In this document: positions 34,315-43,585 of the stretch, one piece after another | Layout of the letters: each line of letters opens with the position of its first letter | How positions within the stretch are numbered: the stretch's first letter is position 1 | Source of the DNA: DASWTL01 sp966250385 | Lineage (GTDB): Bacteria > Bacteroidota > Bacteroidia > Sphingobacteriales > Sphingobacteriaceae | Direction: 5' to 3' | Length of the DNA stretch: 64,000 nucleotides | NCBI GenBank assembly: GCA_966250385.1 | Contig: CBINHC010000003.1 | Span: 124,001-188,000 of the forward strand | Notes under the pieces: generated by a model | Seen by the model: only the letters and a program-made list of their open reading frames with translations | Databases searched by the model: none | Told to the model about the DNA's origin: nothing | Made by a program: the position numbers and the translations under genes

Positions 34315-35868
34315 TTACCGTGGACTGTATACCGCGTAAGGAACAATCATTTCTTCGAGTGAAATGCCGCCGTGCTGGAAGGTTTCGTTGTAATAGTTGA
34401 CGAACTGGTTGTAGTTGTTCGGATAAACGAAGTAGCTGTCGTCCTTGGCGAAGATAAAGCTTGAACTCACATGGAGTTTAGGCAGTGCGGCGTCATGCGG
34501 ATTCTTGATATGGAAGACCTCTTTCGGAGAGAAGTTCAGGTTCTTGCCCTGTTTGTACCGCAGGTTGGTGTTGGTGTTCCGGTCGCCGATCACCTTGCTG
34601 GGGTGCTTCACCCGGATGGTTCCGTGGTCGGTGGTGATCACCAGCCGGACGTTCTTCTGGCTCAGTTTCTTCAGTGTGTCGAGCAGCGGCGAGTGCACAA
34701 ACCAGGAGGACGTTATAGAGCGGTAGGCGGCCTCGTCATTGGCCAGTTCCCGGATCATGGCCATGTCGGTCCGGGCATGAGAAAGCATGTCGACAAAGTT
34801 ATAGACCAGCACGTTCAGCTCGTTCCCGTACAGGTTGGAAATGTTTTCCGCGATGTCGCGGCCCTGCTCCAGGGTAAGGATCTTGTTATACGAAAACTTG
34901 ATATCCCTGCGGAGTACCCTTTTCAGCTGGTCGGCAAGAAATTGCTCCTCGAAAAGGTTCTTCCCGCCCTCGTCCTCGTCATTCTGCCACATATCCGGGA
35001 AACGCTTCTCCATGTCCACTGGCAGCAGTCCCGAGAAGATCGCGTTCCGCGCGTATTGCGTTGCCGTCGGCAGGATGCTGAAGTAATAGTCCTCGTCCTC
35101 TATTCGGAAGTGACTGGTAATTACTGAGTTGATAACCTTCCACTGGTCGTACCGGAGGTTGTCGATCAGGATGAAGAACGTCGGACGATTTGGATTCAGG
35201 TCCGGAAATAACTTTTTCTTCAACAGCTGGTTCGAGGTGACCGGACCGGAGTCCGGGTCCTTCAGCCAGCTCAGGTAGTTTTTTTCAATGAATTTGGAGA
35301 ACTGGCTGTTCGCCTCGCTTTTCTGCATGGTCAGGATCTCGTGCATTCCCTCATCCTCCAGCTTCTCCAGCGACAGCTCCCAGTAGATCAGTTTCTTGTA
35401 GACGTCGACCCACTCCGAGTAGCTCAGGTTGTCATTCAGCGTCATTCCGAGGTTCCGGAAATCCTGCTGGTAGGCCATGGAGGTCTTTTCGCTGACAAGC
35501 CGTTTGTTTTCGACAAGCTTTTTGATCGTCAGCAGAACTTGTTTCGGGTTTACGGGTTTAATCAGGTAGTCATCGATCTTCGACCCGATAGCGTCTTCCA
35601 TGAGGTGTTCCTCCTCGTTCTTGGTGATCAGGACAATGGGTACGTCGGGGTTGATGTTCTTGATTTCGGAAAGCGTTTCCAGACCGGTAAGACCCGGCAT
35701 GTTCTCATCCAGGAACACCAGGTCGAAATATTCTTTTTTGAAAGTGTCCAAAGCGTCGCTGCCGTTGGTAACGGTGCGCACTTTATATCCTTTCTCGTTA
35801 AGTAACAGGATATGTGGTTTCAGTAAGTCGATCTCATCATCGGCCCATAAGATTGTGGTATCTTGCAT
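34315..35868 (-). CDS. porX: PorX: response regulator with PglZ alkaline-phosphatase-like domain
   Basis: 517 residues from the ATG at 35868 (a longer frame to 36039 adds sequence unlike the family). An N-terminal receiver domain with D10/D11 and phosphoacceptor Asp54 (VFLDENMPG), then a helical linker, then a PglZ/alkaline-phosphatase-superfamily domain (about 210-510, FILIDNLRYDQWKVI, VLVYNFVDMLSHAR, VITTDHGTIRVKHPSK). In Porphyromonas PorX pairs with the PorY kinase to control type IX secretion, and PorX has been reported to act as a phosphodiesterase on oligonucleotides. No porY is in this window. Confidence 0.9.
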   Translation of the reverse strand: MQDTTILWADDEIDLLKPHILLLNEKGYKVRTVTNGSDALDTFKKEYFDLVFLDENMPGLTGLETLSEIKNINPDVPIVLITKNEEEHLMEDAIGSKIDDYLIKPVNPKQVLLTIKKLVENKRLVSEKTSMAYQQDFRNLGMTLNDNLSYSEWVDVYKKLIYWELSLEKLEDEGMHEILTMQKSEANSQFSKFIEKNYLSWLKDPDSGPVTSNQLLKKKLFPDLNPNRPTFFILIDNLRYDQWKVINSVITSHFRIEDEDYYFSILPTATQYARNAIFSGLLPVDMEKRFPDMWQNDEDEGGKNLFEEQFLADQLKRVLRRDIKFSYNKILTLEQGRDIAENISNLYGNELNVLVYNFVDMLSHARTDMAMIRELANDEAAYRSITSSWFVHSPLLDTLKKLSQKNVRLVITTDHGTIRVKHPSKVIGDRNTNTNLRYKQGKNLNFSPKEVFHIKNPHDAALPKLHVSSSFIFAKDDSYFVYPNNYNQFVNYYNETFQHGGISLEEMIVPYAVYSPR

Positions 35869-35955
35869 TATTGCTTCGAATTTACATTGATAACAGCATA
35901 GTCTGTTTTTTGTCTCGTTAAAATTAACAATTTTTGTGACCCTCACTGCGGCGCT

Positions 35956-37179
35956 TTGAACAAGAAGAAAATCATCAATGACCCGGTTTACGGGTTCATC
36001 ACCATACCGACCGATCTGATTTATGATCTGATCGAACATCCTTATTTTCAGCGGTTAAGGTATATCAAGCAACTGGGGATGACCCACCTGGTCTACCCGG
36101 GGGCACTGCACACCCGTTTTCACCATGCTCTTGGCGCCATGCACCTGATGAAGCTGGCGATCGAGACGCTGCGAAGCAAGGGCCACGAGATCACCGCGGA
36201 GGAGGAGGAGGCCGCATCCATTGCCATCCTGCTGCATGATATCGGGCACGGACCGTTCTCCCATGCCCTGGAACACAGCATCGTTACGGGGATTTCGCAC
36301 GAGCACATTTCGACCCTCCTGATGGATAAGCTGAACCATCAGTTCGGCGGCCGTCTGGAACTCGCCCTGGAGATCTTCAACAAGAGGTATTACAAAAGCT
36401 ACCTGCATCAGCTCGTTTCGGGGCAGCTGGACCTGGACCGGATGGATTACCTGAACCGAGACAGTTTCTTTACCGGGGTCTCCGAAGGGGTAATCAGTTC
36501 GGACCGGATCATTAAGATGCTCGATGTGGCGGACGGCCAGCTCGTAATCGAAGAAAAGGGTATTTATTCCATCGAAAAGTTCCTGATCGCCCGCCGGCTC
36601 ATGTACTGGCAGGTCTACCTTCATAAGACCGTGATCGGGGCGGAACAGATGCTGGTCAAAATATTGGAACGGGCGAAGGAACTGGCAGGTGACGAAAAGA
36701 GGTTGTTCGCCACCCCGTGCTTCGGACATTTTCTGCACCATTCGGTGTCCCGGGGCGAGTTCATGAGCGATCCCGAACATTTGAAGCATTTCTCGGCGCT
36801 GGATGATCACGACATCTTTACCAGTATCAAGGTCTGGGCGCACGACGACGACTATATCTTGTCCCGGTTGTGCCGTCAGCTCATCCGACGGGACCTGTTC
36901 AGGGTGGAAATCAGCACCCGGGCGCCGTCCGCGGACCGGATCGGTAACCTGGTGGAAAAAGTCATAGAAAAGTACAATTTGGACGAAGATGACGCGTCAT
37001 ACTTTGTCTTCACCGATACCATACAAAACAATGCCTACCAGGTCGGCGACGGTAATATCAATATCCTCAAAAAGGATAAAACCGTAGAAGACATTACGTT
37101 AGCTGCGGACAATCCGAATATAGAGGCGCTGGCCCGCACGGTTAAAAAGCACGTTTTGTGCCATGTCAAAGGCATTTGA
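35956..37179 (+). CDS. HD-domain phosphohydrolase (dNTPase-like)
   Basis: 407 residues starting at a TTG at 35956, chosen because MNKKKIINDPVYGFI is the conserved N-terminus of these Bacteroidota proteins. HD metal ligands: His in RFHHALGAMHL, HD in LLHDIGHGPFSHALE, Asp in LDLDRMDYL. It is related to dGTPase/SAMHD1-type enzymes; the substrate is not proven. Its start and that of porX are divergent and 87 nt apart. lpxD follows 51 nt downstream. Confidence 0.85.
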   Translation: MNKKKIINDPVYGFITIPTDLIYDLIEHPYFQRLRYIKQLGMTHLVYPGALHTRFHHALGAMHLMKLAIETLRSKGHEITAEEEEAASIAILLHDIGHGPFSHALEHSIVTGISHEHISTLLMDKLNHQFGGRLELALEIFNKRYYKSYLHQLVSGQLDLDRMDYLNRDSFFTGVSEGVISSDRIIKMLDVADGQLVIEEKGIYSIEKFLIARRLMYWQVYLHKTVIGAEQMLVKILERAKELAGDEKRLFATPCFGHFLHHSVSRGEFMSDPEHLKHFSALDDHDIFTSIKVWAHDDDYILSRLCRQLIRRDLFRVEISTRAPSADRIGNLVEKVIEKYNLDEDDASYFVFTDTIQNNAYQVGDGNINILKKDKTVEDITLAADNPNIEALARTVKKHVLCHVKGI

Positions 37180-37195
37180 GGCCCCCGGACGGTTA

Positions 37196-37226
37196 TTTGT
37201 ACCTTAAGTTTTTAGAACTAACTTTG
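37196..37226 (+). promoter_or_regulatory. Promoter of lpxD, possibly leaderless
   Basis: TTTG (37196-37199), 19 nt, TAACTTTG (37219-37226): perfect Bacteroidota -33/-7 consensus. The -7 ends 4 nt before the ATG at 37231, so transcription should begin at or next to the start codon. Confidence 0.8.
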
Positions 37227-37230
37227 CACG

Positions 37231-38277
37231 ATGCAATTTACTGCTCAACAGATAGCACTTTTACTTGATGGAACGGTTGAGGGGAATCCGGATGTAGAAG
37301 TCAGTCAGCTCGCGAAAATTGAAGAAGCAGCGCCAGGTTCTTTATCGTTTCTGGCGAATCCGCGTTACGAGCCATTCCTCTACACAACAAAAGCTTCTGT
37401 TGTCATTGTCAATAGGGAGTTCGCCCTTACGGGGCCCGTGGAAACGACATTGATCCGCGTGAACGATGCATACAGCGCCTTTTCCGTGCTGCTTGATAAA
37501 TACAATTCGTTCAAGCTGGAAATGAAAACGGGTATTGAAGAGCTCAGTTTCATTCATCCCACGGCGAAGATCGGGGAGAACGTCTATGTCGCAGCCTTTG
37601 CCTACATCGGTGAGCACGCGGTGATCGGCGATAACTGCAAAATCTTTCCGCATGTCTTTATCGGGGATCATGTGAAGATCGGAAATCAGTGTACCCTGTT
37701 CTCGGGCGTCAAGATCTATGCCGACTGCCAATTGCATAACCGGATCACAATCCATTCAGGAACGGTGATCGGGAGCGACGGATTCGGCTTCGCCCCGCAG
37801 GCCGACGGAAGTTATACCAAGGTCAGCCAGATCGGGAACGTCATTATTGAAGATGACGTGGAGATCGGGTCCAATACATCGGTAGACCGGGCCACGATGG
37901 GGTCGACGATTATCCGCAAAGGAGTAAAACTGGATAACCTGATCCAGCTGGCCCATAATGTGGAGGTCGGTGCCCATACGGTCATTGCTTCGCAGACCGG
38001 GATTTCCGGCAGTTCCAAGATCGGTGAACATGCCGTGATCGGCGGTCAGGTAGGGGTGGTCGGACACATTACGGTGGCCAAAGGCTCCCAGGTCCAGGCC
38101 AAGTCCGGGATCAACAGGACCATCGAGGATGAAGGAAAGAAGTGGGCCGGCGTGCCGGTAACCGAATATACGCGTAATATGCGTGCGCAGGTGGTGTTCA
38201 ACCGTCTGCCCGAACTTGAAAAGACAATCGAAGATCTGCAGCGGAAGCTGCAGGAACTACAAAGCCGAAATATTTGA
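37231..38277 (+). CDS. lpxD: UDP-3-O-(3-hydroxyacyl)glucosamine N-acyltransferase
   Basis: 348 residues. An N-terminal uridine-binding domain (MQFTAQQIALLLDG, SFLANPRYEPFLYTTKA) is followed by left-handed beta-helix hexapeptide repeats (about 110-300) with the catalytic His in NLIQLAHNVEVGAH, and a C-terminal helix. It adds the second acyl chain in lipid A synthesis in the cytoplasm. It leads the lpxD-lpxC/fabZ-lpxA cluster; its stop and the next gene's leader are contiguous. Confidence 0.95.
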   Translation: MQFTAQQIALLLDGTVEGNPDVEVSQLAKIEEAAPGSLSFLANPRYEPFLYTTKASVVIVNREFALTGPVETTLIRVNDAYSAFSVLLDKYNSFKLEMKTGIEELSFIHPTAKIGENVYVAAFAYIGEHAVIGDNCKIFPHVFIGDHVKIGNQCTLFSGVKIYADCQLHNRITIHSGTVIGSDGFGFAPQADGSYTKVSQIGNVIIEDDVEIGSNTSVDRATMGSTIIRKGVKLDNLIQLAHNVEVGAHTVIASQTGISGSSKIGEHAVIGGQVGVVGHITVAKGSQVQAKSGINRTIEDEGKKWAGVPVTEYTRNMRAQVVFNRLPELEKTIEDLQRKLQELQSRNI

Positions 38278-38303
38278 TACGCATGGAACTCACTCCGAAT
38301 ATA

Positions 38304-39713
38304 ATGAATGTTAAACAGCGTACGATCGCATCTGAAGTTACAGTATCAGGTGTCGGTCTGCATACGGGCAAGGCGGTCACCATGACCTTCAAGCCTGCTG
38401 CGGAAAATCATGGATATAAATTCAGGCGGATTGACCTTCCCGGCCAGCCCGTTATAGATGCGGACGTAGACAATGTGACCGATACGTCCCGCGGAACGAC
38501 CATTAGCCAGAACGGCGCCAGTGTGAGCACCGTTGAACACGTCCTGGCCGCCCTGGTCGGGCTGGAGATCGACAATGTGATGATCGACCTCGATGCGCCG
38601 GAAACGGCCATCATGGACGGGAGCGCCATCCAGTTCATCGAAGCCTTCGAAGCGGCGGGATTCGTGGAGCAGGATGAGGACCGTGAGTACTTCGAAATAC
38701 CCCACAACATCAGCTATACGGAGCCGGAACGGAAAGTGGAAATGATCGCCATGCCGCTGAACGATTACCGTTTCACTTGCATGATCGACTATAATTCGCC
38801 GGTCCTGGGAAGTCAGCATGCCGCGATCACTACGATCTCGGAATTCAAGAAGGAGATCGCCTCCTGCCGGACGTTCTGCTTCCTGCATGAGCTGGAAATG
38901 CTGCTAAAGCATGACCTGATCAAGGGCGGCGACCTGAACAATGCCATCGTTGTGGTTGACAAGGAAGTGAGCAAAGAGGAGCTGAAGCACCTGGCCACCC
39001 TTTTCCACCGCGAAGATATCGACGTGGCCAAGGAAGGGATCCTGAACAATATCGAGCTTCGTCATCAGAATGAACCGGCACGCCACAAGCTGCTCGACAT
39101 GATCGGCGACCTGGCACTGGTCGGCGTGCCGCTGCGGGGACACATCATGGCGGCCCGTCCGGGGCATGCGGCCAACGTCGCGTTCGCCAGGAAGATCAAG
39201 GCTCTGATCAAGAAGGAGCGGAGCAAGAAACATATCCCGGTATATAACCCGAATGCCAAACCGGTCTATGATACCGTCCAGATCATGAATATTCTGCCGC
39301 ACCGGCAGCCGTTCCTGTTCGTGGACAAGATCATGGAGCTTTCCAAGAGTCACGTGGTCGGCATCAAGAATGTGACCATGAATGAAGAGTTCTTCCAGGG
39401 GCACTTCCCGGGTGCCCCGGTGATGCCCGGAGTGATCCAGATCGAGGCCATGGCTCAGGTGGGCGGAATCCTCGTTCTGAGCAACGTTCCCGATCCGCAG
39501 AGCTATCTGACCTATTTCCTCAAGATCGACAATGTCCGCTTCAGGGCGCAGGTCGGCCCGGGCGATACGCTGGTGTTCCGCTGTGACCTGATGTCGCCTA
39601 TCCGCAGGGGAATTGCACAGATGCGCGGAATCGGAATGGTAGCCGATAAGATCGTCGTTGAGGCGGAAATGATGGCACAAATAGTAAAAGTTAAAGAGAG
39701 CGAAGCAAAATGA
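38304..39713 (+). CDS. lpxC/fabZ: Bifunctional UDP-3-O-acyl-GlcNAc deacetylase / 3-hydroxyacyl-ACP dehydratase (LpxC-FabZ fusion)
   Basis: 469 residues from the ATG at 38304 (MNVKQRTIASEV, the conserved N-terminus); ATG at 38283 is an alternative. Residues 1-300 are LpxC: VSGVGLHTGKAV, zinc ligands in STVEHVLAAL and HKLLDMIGDLAL. Residues 310-465 are FabZ: MNILPHRQPFLFVDKI and GHFPGAPVMPGVIQIEAMAQ with catalytic His and Glu. The fusion, typical of Bacteroidota, joins the committed step of lipid A synthesis to fatty acid elongation. The stop overlaps the lpxA start (ATGA). Confidence 0.95.
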   Translation: MNVKQRTIASEVTVSGVGLHTGKAVTMTFKPAAENHGYKFRRIDLPGQPVIDADVDNVTDTSRGTTISQNGASVSTVEHVLAALVGLEIDNVMIDLDAPETAIMDGSAIQFIEAFEAAGFVEQDEDREYFEIPHNISYTEPERKVEMIAMPLNDYRFTCMIDYNSPVLGSQHAAITTISEFKKEIASCRTFCFLHELEMLLKHDLIKGGDLNNAIVVVDKEVSKEELKHLATLFHREDIDVAKEGILNNIELRHQNEPARHKLLDMIGDLALVGVPLRGHIMAARPGHAANVAFARKIKALIKKERSKKHIPVYNPNAKPVYDTVQIMNILPHRQPFLFVDKIMELSKSHVVGIKNVTMNEEFFQGHFPGAPVMPGVIQIEAMAQVGGILVLSNVPDPQSYLTYFLKIDNVRFRAQVGPGDTLVFRCDLMSPIRRGIAQMRGIGMVADKIVVEAEMMAQIVKVKESEAK

Positions 39714-40492
39714 TACAACCCCTAGCATACATTCACCCCCAGGCAAAAATTGCCGATAATGTTGTTATCGAGCCTTTTGTAACCATACATAAGGATGTTG
39801 TGATCGGTGAAGGAACCTGGATCGGGCCGAATGTAACCATCATGGATGGCGCTCGGATCGGGAAAAACTGCCGGATATTTCCTGGAGCCGTTATCTCGGC
39901 AATTCCCCAGGATCTAAAATATGCCGGTGAAGAGACCACCGTTGAAATCGGGGACAATACCACCATCCGCGAATGTGTCACCATCAACAGGGGAACCCGC
40001 GACCGGTGGAAGACCGTTGTGGGTCGGAACTGCCTGATCATGGCATACTGCCACATCGCGCACGACTGCGTGATCGGCGATTACTGTATTTTTTCCAATA
40101 ACACGACCCTTGCCGGGCACATCACGATCGGCGACTATGTCGTGCTGGCCGGTATGGTGGCCATTCACCAGTTCGTTCAGGTAGGTCACCACGCCTTCGT
40201 TACCGGGGGGTCCCTGGTCCGTAAGGACGTTCCTCCGTATGTGAAGGCTGCGCGTGAACCGCTTTCCTATGTCGGTATCAATTCAGTCGGTCTGCGCCGC
40301 AGGGGCTACACCTCCGAGCAGATCAATGAGATCCAGGACATTTACCGGACCATTTTCGTCAAGAAACATAATCTGACCGTTGCGCTGGACATCATCGAAG
40401 CAGAGCGGCAGCCTACCGAGATCCGGGACGAGATTCTGGACTTTATCCGTAACTCCAACCGCGGCGTCATGCGCGGATTTGCCGGAGCCTGA
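39710..40492 (+). CDS. lpxA: UDP-N-acetylglucosamine acyltransferase
   Basis: 260 residues of hexapeptide-repeat beta-helix followed by a C-terminal helical domain. Marks: AYIHPQAKIADNVVIEPFVTIHKDVVIGEGTWIGPNV, the catalytic His in MAYCHIAHDC, and GHITIGDYVVLAGMVAIHQFVQVG. It makes the first acyl transfer in lipid A synthesis. Starts inside the lpxC/fabZ stop codon, so translation is coupled. Confidence 0.95.
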   Translation: MIQPLAYIHPQAKIADNVVIEPFVTIHKDVVIGEGTWIGPNVTIMDGARIGKNCRIFPGAVISAIPQDLKYAGEETTVEIGDNTTIRECVTINRGTRDRWKTVVGRNCLIMAYCHIAHDCVIGDYCIFSNNTTLAGHITIGDYVVLAGMVAIHQFVQVGHHAFVTGGSLVRKDVPPYVKAAREPLSYVGINSVGLRRRGYTSEQINEIQDIYRTIFVKKHNLTVALDIIEAERQPTEIRDEILDFIRNSNRGVMRGFAGA

Positions 40493-40496
40493 TCGA

Positions 40497-41114
40497 ATGG
40501 AGATCTCCCTTGAAAATATCGGGCGGCGTTTCAACCGCGAATGGATCTTCAGGGGAATTTCCAGGTCATTTACTTCAGGGAACTCCTATGCCATCCTGGG
40601 TCCTAACGGATCCGGGAAATCCACCCTGCTGCAGATCCTGGCGGGGTCGCTCACGCCGAGCGAAGGTACGATCGCCCATATCGGCGCCGGCGGGGCAACG
40701 GACCCCGAAAACGTCTTTCGGAGCGTCAGTATCGCGGCTCCTTACCTGGAGCTGATCGAGGAATTCACGCTTGCAGAGATTATCCGGTTTCATTTCAATT
40801 TCAAGCGTCCGGCTGCAGAGCTTTCTCCGGACCGGCTTATTGCATTAATGGACCTGGAAAGAGCCCGGAACAAACAGATCAGGTACTTTTCGTCCGGAAT
40901 GAAGCAACGCGTTAAGCTGGCCCTGGCCATCTGCAGCGACTCGCCCGTTCTCATTCTCGATGAGCCGGCGTCAAACCTGGACCGGAAAGCCGTGGACTGG
41001 TATCACGGACTCATTGCCGGATATGCCCGCGACCGGATCGTTCTGGTCGGTTCCAACCAGGAGCATGAGTACGACTTCTGCCGTGAGCAGCTGCTGATCA
41101 CAGATTACAAATAA
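40497..41114 (+). CDS. ABC transporter ATP-binding protein
   Basis: 205 residues from the ATG at 40497, 4 nt after lpxA (an open frame upstream overlaps lpxA and is not used). Walker A GPNGSGKST, signature YFSSGMKQRVKLALAI, Walker B VLILDEPASNLD. No membrane subunit is adjacent. The family is a small CcmA-like or Bacteroidota-specific ATPase. Its place in the lpx cluster suggests an envelope role, but the substrate is unknown. Confidence 0.88.
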   Translation: MEISLENIGRRFNREWIFRGISRSFTSGNSYAILGPNGSGKSTLLQILAGSLTPSEGTIAHIGAGGATDPENVFRSVSIAAPYLELIEEFTLAEIIRFHFNFKRPAAELSPDRLIALMDLERARNKQIRYFSSGMKQRVKLALAICSDSPVLILDEPASNLDRKAVDWYHGLIAGYARDRIVLVGSNQEHEYDFCREQLLITDYK

Positions 41115-41275
41115 TCCCGTTATGTGCTTCCTGGTGAGCCGGATGACGGGCCGGTTCCGGTGCTTTCGGGCGACTCAGGCACAAGCAGCTCAGTCGACGG
41201 ATTAATTTTATTGTATTGATTTTCAGCGGCTTTGCAGTTGCTCGGCCAAGGCGAGCTAAATACTCTTATCTTCTA

Positions 41276-41306
41276 TTTGGTAATTTCAGAAATGTATCTA
41301 CCTTTG
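41276..41306 (+). promoter_or_regulatory. Promoter of efp
   Basis: TTTG (41276-41279), 19 nt, TACCTTTG (41299-41306): perfect consensus. Transcription should start near 41312, giving a 5' leader of about 45 nt before the ATG at 41356. Confidence 0.75.
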
Positions 41307-41355
41307 CAGCTCCAAAAACATCCCTCCTGAAGGATGGTTTTCACAGCAAAAAAAT

Positions 41356-41916
41356 ATGGCAAAGGCGTCAGACATTAAGAACGGTAACATTTTAAGATTC
41401 AACGGCGAACTGGTGGCTGTTGAAGAGTTTATTCACCGTACTCCTGGAAACCTTCGGGCATTTTACCAGGCGAGAATGCGGAACGTAAAAACCGGGAAAC
41501 TGGTTGAATACCGCTTCCGTACCGATGAGGAAGTCGAGATCGCCCGTGTGGAAACCAACGATTACCAGTACCTGTATCCTGACGGCGATTTCTTTGTTGT
41601 CATGGACAATAATTCCTACGAGCAGTTCAACATTCCGAAACATTTGTTCGGAGACGCTGCCCGTTTCATCAAGGAAGGAATGAATGTGATCGTAGCTTTC
41701 GAAAGCGATGAGCCGATCATGGGCGAGGCTCCTGCAAGTGTTGAGCTGGAAATCACGTACACTGAGCCGGCCGTGAAGGGTGATACCTCCACCAATGCCA
41801 CCAAGTATGCTACCGTAGAAACCGGGGTAGAGATCCGTGTTCCTTTATTCATCAATCAGGGTGATAAAGTGAAAGTGGATACCCGCACCGGCAGTTACAT
41901 AGAAAGAGTAAAATAG
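41356..41916 (+). CDS. efp: Translation elongation factor P
   Basis: 186 residues with the three beta-barrel domains of EF-P. It relieves ribosome stalling at polyproline runs. The tip loop that carries modified Lys34 in E. coli (PGKGQAF) is PGNLRAF here, so Asn32 replaces the modified Lys; no EpmA/EpmB modification would be possible at this position. HRTPGNLRAFYQARMRN is common to a subset of Bacteroidota. Domain III is complete (VETGVEIRVPLFINQGDKVKVDTRTGSYIERVK at the end). It is followed by a terminator. Confidence 0.93.
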   Translation: MAKASDIKNGNILRFNGELVAVEEFIHRTPGNLRAFYQARMRNVKTGKLVEYRFRTDEEVEIARVETNDYQYLYPDGDFFVVMDNNSYEQFNIPKHLFGDAARFIKEGMNVIVAFESDEPIMGEAPASVELEITYTEPAVKGDTSTNATKYATVETGVEIRVPLFINQGDKVKVDTRTGSYIERVK

Positions 41917-41954
41917 TAATTTCATTGATTAAGTTTAAGGTTTAGGTTGATTAG

Positions 41955-41985
41955 ACGGTCTCAGAGAAATCTGAGGCCGTTTTTT
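41955..41985 (+). terminator. Rho-independent terminator after efp
   Basis: ACGGTCTCAGA (41955-41965) pairs with TCTGAGGCCGT (41970-41980) with one G-U pair and a GAAA loop, followed by six T. Confidence 0.88.
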
Positions 41986-42012
41986 GTTTACATTAGTGCC
42001 CGGACATGGCTT

Positions 42013-42597
42013 ATGGGAAAATCTGAGTTACGCAGCGAATACCTGGAAAAGAGGAAGGGATTGTCACGGAGTCGGTACTGGACCTTCAACGAACAGATCC
42101 TGGATCATATCAAAGAAGTGGACTGGTCGCCCTACCGGTTCGTACACGTCTTCCTGCCGATCACCGAGAACAAGGAGGTGGACACCTTTTCCGTGCTTCA
42201 GTTCTTCAATGAGCAGTATCCGGAGATCGGTGTCGTGGTGCCGCGTACCGATTTTACCAGGCTGTCCATGGTCAATGTGCTGTTTGACAAGATGTATACC
42301 ATCCTCGGCAAGAACAAATACGGGATTCCGGAGCCGATCCACGGCCATATCGTTCCGGACCAGCAGATCGATGTCGTGTTTATGCCCCTGCTGGCCTTCG
42401 ATGCCACAGGTCACCGGGTAGGATACGGGAAGGGTTTCTATGACCGCTTCCTGGCCGGCTGCCGTCCCGATGTTCTGAAGGTAGGACTGTCCTTCTTTGA
42501 TCCGGTTGCTCCGATCACTGATCTGAATGAATTCGATCACCGGATGAATCTGTGCATCACTCCCCGGAGCGTGTGGCGGTTCAGCTCTGAACCTTGA
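42013..42597 (+). CDS. 5-formyltetrahydrofolate cyclo-ligase
   Basis: 194 residues from the ATG at 42013, downstream of the efp terminator (an upstream in-frame start would lie in that hairpin). Family marks: basic N-terminus KSELRSEYLEKRKGL, VFLPITENKEVDTF, and the ATP/substrate loop GYGKGFYDRFL. It converts 5-formyl-THF to 5,10-methenyl-THF with ATP. It overlaps the convergent hutG 3' end. Confidence 0.9.
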   Translation: MGKSELRSEYLEKRKGLSRSRYWTFNEQILDHIKEVDWSPYRFVHVFLPITENKEVDTFSVLQFFNEQYPEIGVVVPRTDFTRLSMVNVLFDKMYTILGKNKYGIPEPIHGHIVPDQQIDVVFMPLLAFDATGHRVGYGKGFYDRFLAGCRPDVLKVGLSFFDPVAPITDLNEFDHRMNLCITPRSVWRFSSEP

Positions 42598-43585
42598 TGA
42601 AATCGGTGATCAGGTAGGCGATCGCCTTCCCGATCAGCGGGTTTTCCCGGCCGTCATCCAGCCTGTAGGCGCCCTCTGCGATATGAAGGTACGCCATCGG
42701 GTAGGGCCTGCTCTGGTAAACGAGTTCCCGGACCTGTTGTAAGCTGAATCCCGACGGCGAAACGGCGCTGCTCAGCAACCCCGCTATCGAATCCATGTCG
42801 ATCTCCAGTCCGCAGTTCCCGCTGGTAAAATTTAAAGCCTTTCCGAAAGCTTTATCATAGCCCGTGTTCTCCTTCAGAAAGCTCTCATAGAACTCGAAGA
42901 AGATCCTTTCCGGATGGGCTTCCAGTTCCCGGATCATCCGCAGCGAGTTGTAGTTCTCGTGCAGGCCGATCACGGCGTATTTGTGAAGCAAATCTTCATG
43001 GAATGCATAGCTGAACCCGTTCCCGCTGTGGCGGCCTTCGAGTGTGCGGAAATCGGCATGAGCGTCGATATTGATGACGTTGACGGATTCGTCCGTTCGG
43101 GAGCCGGCAAAGGCCTTCAGGATGGGGTAGGCGTTATTATGTCCGCCGCCGACAAGGACCGGCTTTTTTCCGGCCTCAAAAACCGCGGACACCACTTCGG
43201 CAACCTGCCGGTCCACCGTTTCCACGAGCTCCCGTAATTTTCTGAGGTCGGCCGGTACCTTCGCGTCAAGACTCTTTGCTGATTCCAGCTCCTCCGTAAA
43301 ATCGAGCTCGCCAAGCAGGGCGACCGGCGCCAGTTTTTCGGTGAACTGAACATTAAGCAGGGCTTTCAGCGCCTCCGGCCAGGCCGTTCGCGCGCCCCCG
43401 GTGCCGTGATTCGCCCGGATGCCGATGTCTTCACAGATGCCGAGCAATACGAACTTACATTCACTTTCCGCCAGTTCTTCTGTGGATCCGAGGATCTCCA
43501 GGCCGTCTCCGAGCTTGGTCTCGCCGGGCCGGCTGGAAGTAAGGTTCAGGATTTCTTCCCATGTATAGGTCTTCAGTTCAGCCAT
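42581..43585 (-). CDS. hutG: Formimidoylglutamase
   Basis: 334 residues of the ureohydrolase (arginase/agmatinase) family with metal motifs GGGHNNAYPIL, INIDAHADFR and LEIDMDSIAG. It hydrolyses N-formimino-L-glutamate to glutamate and formamide, the last step of histidine degradation. Its ATG overlaps the hutI stop by 1 nt (TAATG), so the two are coupled. The family assignment rests on the neighbours; arginase-family enzymes are otherwise hard to tell apart. Confidence 0.85.
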   Translation of the reverse strand: MAELKTYTWEEILNLTSSRPGETKLGDGLEILGSTEELAESECKFVLLGICEDIGIRANHGTGGARTAWPEALKALLNVQFTEKLAPVALLGELDFTEELESAKSLDAKVPADLRKLRELVETVDRQVAEVVSAVFEAGKKPVLVGGGHNNAYPILKAFAGSRTDESVNVINIDAHADFRTLEGRHSGNGFSYAFHEDLLHKYAVIGLHENYNSLRMIRELEAHPERIFFEFYESFLKENTGYDKAFGKALNFTSGNCGLEIDMDSIAGLLSSAVSPSGFSLQQVRELVYQSRPYPMAYLHIAEGAYRLDDGRENPLIGKAIAYLITDFIKVQS

